This document shows, piece by piece, positions 59,267 to 64,000 of a DNA stretch of 64,000 nt. Under the pieces are notes generated by a model. It was given only the letters and a program-made list of their open reading frames with translations. It was not told where the DNA came from and ran no database searches. Source of the stretch: Synchiropus splendidus (Eukaryota > Chordata > Actinopteri > Syngnathiformes > Callionymidae). Position 1 is the stretch's first letter. Every line of letters starts with the position of its first letter. The position numbers and the translations under genes were made by a program. The DNA is taken from NCBI RefSeq assembly GCF_027744825.2, contig NC_071347.1, positions 18,858,001 through 18,922,000 on the forward strand. The letters run 5' to 3'.

Positions 59267-62200
59267 ATGGGTTGTCCAATGAGGTATCCTGACAAGATGC
59301 GGGCGCCATCTCAACCTACTTGCTTAATTCAGAGTCCACAGAACCTTGTGGGCCCGTTGCGTCAGCAGCATAGGGGCCTTCGACGCCGGGGTTTCACCCC
59401 TACTCTGGCAAAATCCCATCACGGGAGCAGTTTTCAGCATTTTTTTTTGTTAAGATGTCCTTTAAGGACAGTGAAGAATGCACAGTGCATTCTGCCTTTG
59501 TGTTCTCCTTCGTCAAAATCCGACACATCGCTGCCCCCACCCTCCTGATCAGAGACACTGAAACAGGGTAAATGTCCTGGGTCATAGTCTTTATTGACTT
59601 CCTGAAGCTTGCCAGCATGCATAGGTAGACTGATGTGTCGCTCACCTTTCTCCCTTTTGGCAGCTTTCAATGAGGAAGTTGACAGATAATAACATGGTAA
59701 TATAAGTATAATATTCTTTCATTTTCCATTGCAAGAAAACAGAGTGGTGAAGGTGAAAGACATGATCTGAAGTGTCACTTGCAGAGATTACAGCAGCTGA
59801 GCTGTAACAGCGTCCAGATGGATAGCCATAATCCACCGGCTACGTGGGGTTAGCCATGAAATATTTTGGGGTCACTCAGTAGTACTTTGTTATCTCAGGA
59901 ACAGTTCACGTGAGTCCTGGTCTCACTCATGGATTAAACCTTCATATCAAATGTCACATCTGTCAAATACAGTTGAGCTGAACTCGTATAACACGTAACG
60001 TAAACAGGGAATTGGAGACGGGCAACATGGTCGAGGTTCATCAAACGCATGTGTGACCGCGACATGGTTCCCACCAAATGGAGAACCTTGTGGTGACATG
60101 TGCAGCAGACAGTCTATCTAAATATTTTGGTCTGTTGAAGGACCACAACAGATGATGTGGGGCGCCGTAGTCTCCAGTACATGAACGTAAATGATGCACA
60201 GAAAAAAACTTTTTCTTTTTTTTTTTTTTTTTTGATATGTGCACTTGTAATGGCAGCAACAGCAATAATTCCCCTCATTGTGAATTTTGGAACTTTTAAA
60301 AGACACTCTTGGCAGAAGTGGTGTTTATCAAACAGCAGAAGAATTTAGAGGAAGAGTTTGCTTTCTTTTTCCTCAGCTGGACTTTTGTACCGGCTTGAGC
60401 AGGACAACATCTGACACGACTGAGCTGGCCTTATCCCTTGCATTTGGTTTCCTGCAGTGATTTTCTTTGTCTTATCTGGGGAGGATTTATGACAAGAATT
60501 CAATGTGGGCTAGAAGTACAAATGAGCCACTTTATCATCATTGCGTCAATAAGCTAGCACAGTTTGAAAGCTGGATAACTGTCAGTGTTATTAGCAAACA
60601 AAGTGCAATTTATTTCGACACTTTAAAATAGGACCTCGAACTGTGGATCGAGACGTTGAGTTGAAATGGTTAAGATACTAGTTAGTGCTGACACTGCAGG
60701 GTCACGGGTCACTGGAGCCAAGCCTGGGTTCATTAGGTAAAGCCGAGGAAACCCCCTGCACGGCATATACTGCCAATTTAACAGCGGACGGGAAGATATT
60801 GATCTACAAGTTTGAGGTTTTGGTCCTTAATGATGTCCGCCGGTGGGGAGCTGTTCAAAGGTGCGATGTCCTGGTTGACAGGGGTTAGCTTGCAATCAGA
60901 CCAACGCTTCTCAGAATCCTGGCGATGTCCAGGGTGCGAAGAGGGCAGCCTGTCACCTTCTCTGCAGAGTGATCCACTGCACTTTATTTTTACATCATTA
61001 GCCAATGTTTCAAACACATCCAGCACCAAGATAAACGCGCGTAAGAGCATGATCAAGTGAAGTTATATCCTCAACAACAAGGACTTACCACCCAGTTGAA
61101 TAGTAAGAGCCAGTTATAATACAGTCATCCTCCTTCGCTGCACGACTATGTACAAGTGATACAGTAACACATTCAGGCAGACAAGCACGAGGACATGTAG
61201 GACCGGCGATTACGAGGATTTGACAGTCATTAGCCGGGGAATATGGTCGGGCAGGGACGGACCAGCTTGTGAAATCATTTGCACCACATCTGGAGGTGAA
61301 GTCACTGGTGGTGAAAAGGCCCGTGGAAGAAACCTCATTTCAATCCTGAAGTTTGGGGCCTTCAGACACACACAGTAACATCAAAGAGGATATCAAGGAC
61401 AACTGTGTTCTTCTTAACCAGATGATCTTTATTTAAAAATCGAGCTGACTCCTGCGGTGCCGCTCATCTCCTGATGACGATGCATTTATGTACTTCTTGA
61501 ACGGTTAAAGGAAGTATTTGCTCCGGTCTACGAACAGTGCAGTTCGACACGGCAATCTGCCTGTCCCAGAACAGATTCTCCACGACCAGTAAATTCAGCC
61601 TCAACTCTCACAACCCGTGAATCAGGTGACTGCAATTTACTGGGTGAGCTCTTCCCCCTCCTCCTCCTCTCTCTCTGGCTCTCTCACTCACACCCCAATA
61701 TCGAGCTGCCTAATACCACTTGAATGCTGATTACAGTATGAAGAGCAGTGGAACAGAACACACACTGGCTGCACTCCAACGTGCGAGCCACTCAGGGATT
61801 CTCAGCGCTTCGCACCCTCCGGTGAAGGGAAGGCAACAAAAAAAAACGTGACGCAAACTGGTACACAATCACTTTCCAGGCTGTTCAAGCAAGCATTTAG
61901 CTAAGAGCGGCAACAGCAGGGGCCAGTGTAGTATCTGCTGGCCATCCATTAAATGAAGTGTGGTATTCACTCATTATTGTATCAATAATTACAACAATGA
62001 GAAAAGAAATAGTGACTCGACTTCATTGTTGTCAGAGGGGAGGTTCAGAGAAGGGCCATGTTTTTGGCCTATTGTTTCCAGATCAGTGACTCTGCCCACA
62101 GTTACCATGGCTGCTGCTCTGCCCACCTTTTCCGGGACATATAAGGGCGAGGAGCAGCACCAGGCGGCTCCAGCGATGTCATTTTTCTTTAAGAATGATG

Positions 62201-62587
62201 CCGTGTACTCCACCTCAAACAGTCTTTGCCAGGAACTAGCAGTGACCATTTATTTGGAGTGGGAGACTTTCTGAGGAATTTCTTTGTTTTTCTGCAGCTT
62301 TTAAGTTGTTGACAGTGTTTGGATCATTCACTTAGTGATTTTGGCATTTGGGATTCGCAGGCTCTCTTGTTTATGAGGATGTTGGGAAATTATTTGTTGG
62401 ATTTGGTTGCAAGAGGCTTTTTTTTTTTTTATCAGTCAAGACATCCAGAAAATGAAAGAGCAGAGTAAAGCTTTTATGTCACTGAATTGGTTGTTCAACA
62501 CAGTCACACAAAAGGACACTGCAGTCTCACAGCTGTCACACACAGCCGTGTTGGAATACTGGAAATTCTGTACTATAGACAGCACTG

Positions 62588-62888
62588 GAATATTAGCCGC
62601 ACCCATTTAAAAAGGAAAATTGACCTTGTTCATACATAAGCCGCACCATTCTATAAGCCGCAGGTGCAGTGGTGCAGTCTGAGCCGTAGAAACGGGTGAA
62701 AACATCGCATTTTGAACACTTTGAGGTCAATAAAACACCTGTGATTTTATCTGTTTCATGTGATGAGGCTCAAATTTTTGCATGAAGCTCTTTTGCCTCT
62801 AAAAATTCATATATCAGTTGTGTCGTTGTATAAACCGCTGGGTTCACACCACCGGAAAAAAGTAGTCGCTTGTAGTACGGAAATTACT
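62588..62888. repeat. ATAAGCCGC-type dispersed repeat, copy 2
   Basis: Contains ATTAGCCGCACCCATTTAAA, ATAAGCCGCACCATTCTATA and GCAGGTGCAGTGGTGCAGTC, and ends near CGGAAATTACTGTA. I recall this wording from dispersed teleost repeats; class not assigned. Confidence 0.55.
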
Positions 62889-64000
62889 GTATGTTATTAT
62901 CTCATTTCGACTGTTTTTCTTCTCCAGAAACACAGCAAAGTCTCTGGTTGAACTATTGTCTGAGTCATTTGTTGTCTATTTTTGTTTTAAACTCGCCCAA
63001 CATGTCACCTTTTCAATACAGTACAGACAGAGGTAAAGTAAAAAGTGCAGCGCCACTCAACAAGAGCCAGTTCCATTTATCAGACACGTTCCATCAGAGC
63101 ACATCAGAATCAGCCGCTTCAATCTCCTTCACCGCTCAACATCTCCATGTACTTGTGACAGTGTAGCTGAGAGTCCTTTTTGGACGAATCCAGGAGTGAA
63201 GAGTCATGCAACCGAGGGAGGGAAAAAAACAGCTCTAACTGTGTCTGCTTGACAGATAAAAGCCTTATTTGAAATCAGTGAATCTGTTCACCAAGTACAT
63301 GATCCTGGGATCAGTGGTGGCTGTGGACACAAAAGCAGAGCGTTTCCTGACGACTTCATGCTGCTCTGAGAAGGAGACTTTTACGCAGTCATGATGGCTC
63401 TTTGGGTGTGATGCTATTACACAACAGACGGTGTGGGTGGACTGTAGAGTGGCCAGATGACTATTAAAGCTTGTAACGTTTCTTGTGAGGACAAAGTTCA
63501 CAGACCAATTCATGGACTTTAAGAGATCACTCTCAACCATTTAGGAAAACAATAACACATGGCTCCATGCACTTTTAAGATCAGCCTGTTTGGCTATTTA
63601 GTTTTTGGGTAGTATGTGACTTTAATTGAAGATGACCTTAGTTTAGAGGCATCTTTTATTGTTTGTTTTTTCATTGGGAAAAAGAAGGTAATTCAAAGAA
63701 GCTGTTGCCTGTAAGGCAGCCTGAAGGTACTTTATTCAAGAGGGACGAAAGTGGAGATTCAGGATGGGCAGTGGTTCCTCTCTATTGTACTGGATGGGAA
63801 TTGAGCTCTTGTTTTCAATGTGTTCAAAATCCTCCCTTAACCATTAGTAGGAAATGGGAGACCCCATTAACTGTTGGCTGACACCCCAGTAATGACGGGG
63901 TGAGCTCAGTCATCCACCAGGAATCGAGGGCAAATCTTGACTGTTTTTCACAGGGCATCCATTGAATAGGACGCTACAGTCTAGACCCAGGACCAGATGG

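Larger units (their letters stand above)
47050..64000. other. about 17 kb upstream of the tln2 start codon, no coding exon seen
   Basis: Probably the first intron and/or 5' flank of tln2, since talin genes usually have a distant noncoding first exon. None of the open frames here resembles a known protein. It holds a CA microsatellite (52921), C-run (48524), T-run (60216), a hAT-like end (52158), a GATACGATA-type MITE (55825-56214), a foldback element (58931-59266) and an ATAAGCCGCA repeat (62588-62888). Promoter and first exon were not located. Confidence 0.7.

Overview
The window is eukaryotic, almost certainly from a teleost fish. The evidence is a multi-exon vertebrate gene with GT-AG (and two GC-AG) introns, AT-rich introns around GC-richer exons, and several short DNA-transposon relics (MITEs) of kinds common in ray-finned fish. 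The species cannot be named from the sequence. No operons, CRISPR arrays, rRNA or tRNA genes were seen.

One protein-coding gene is supported: a talin-2 orthologue (tln2; the tln2a/tln2b question is open) on the minus strand. It enters at the start codon (47012-47010) and runs off the left edge at base 1. I resolved 42 consecutive coding exons whose phases all join. Together they encode about 1,910 residues of a protein that is about 2,540 residues in mammals. From right to left they encode the FERM-like head (F0, F1, F2, F3; 47012 to 32965), the calpain-sensitive linker (32879 to 28335), and rod bundles R1 to about the middle of R10 (28335 to 1). The rest of R10, R11-R13 (with the C-terminal actin-binding module) and the dimerisation helix lie outside the window. 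Talin links integrin beta tails (via F3) to actin and vinculin (via the rod). Residues matching the integrin/PIP2-regulated head, the F3-R9 autoinhibition contact and the R8 vinculin-binding helix are visible. Ser340 matches the talin-2-type Ser at the position where talin-1 has Cys336, which supports the paralogue call.

From 47050 to 64000 I see no coding exon. This is most likely the first intron and/or 5' region of tln2, whose noncoding first exon and promoter were not located. It holds simple repeats and MITE relics.

Repeat content includes a hAT-like MITE with an imperfect 8-bp target duplication (31656-31903), a second hAT-like end (1866-2262), and two copies of a foldback element (29904-30275 and 58931-59266). 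It also includes two copies of a GATACGATA-rich element (7382-7659 and 55825-56214), two copies of an ATAAGCCGCA repeat, and two intronic direct duplications (36705/37323 and 39314/40461). No novel biological system was found. The most useful observations are the two GC-AG introns in the head-coding part, a 102-nt stop-free in-frame intron inside the R8 vinculin-binding region, a tandem donor site, and the repeat pairs.
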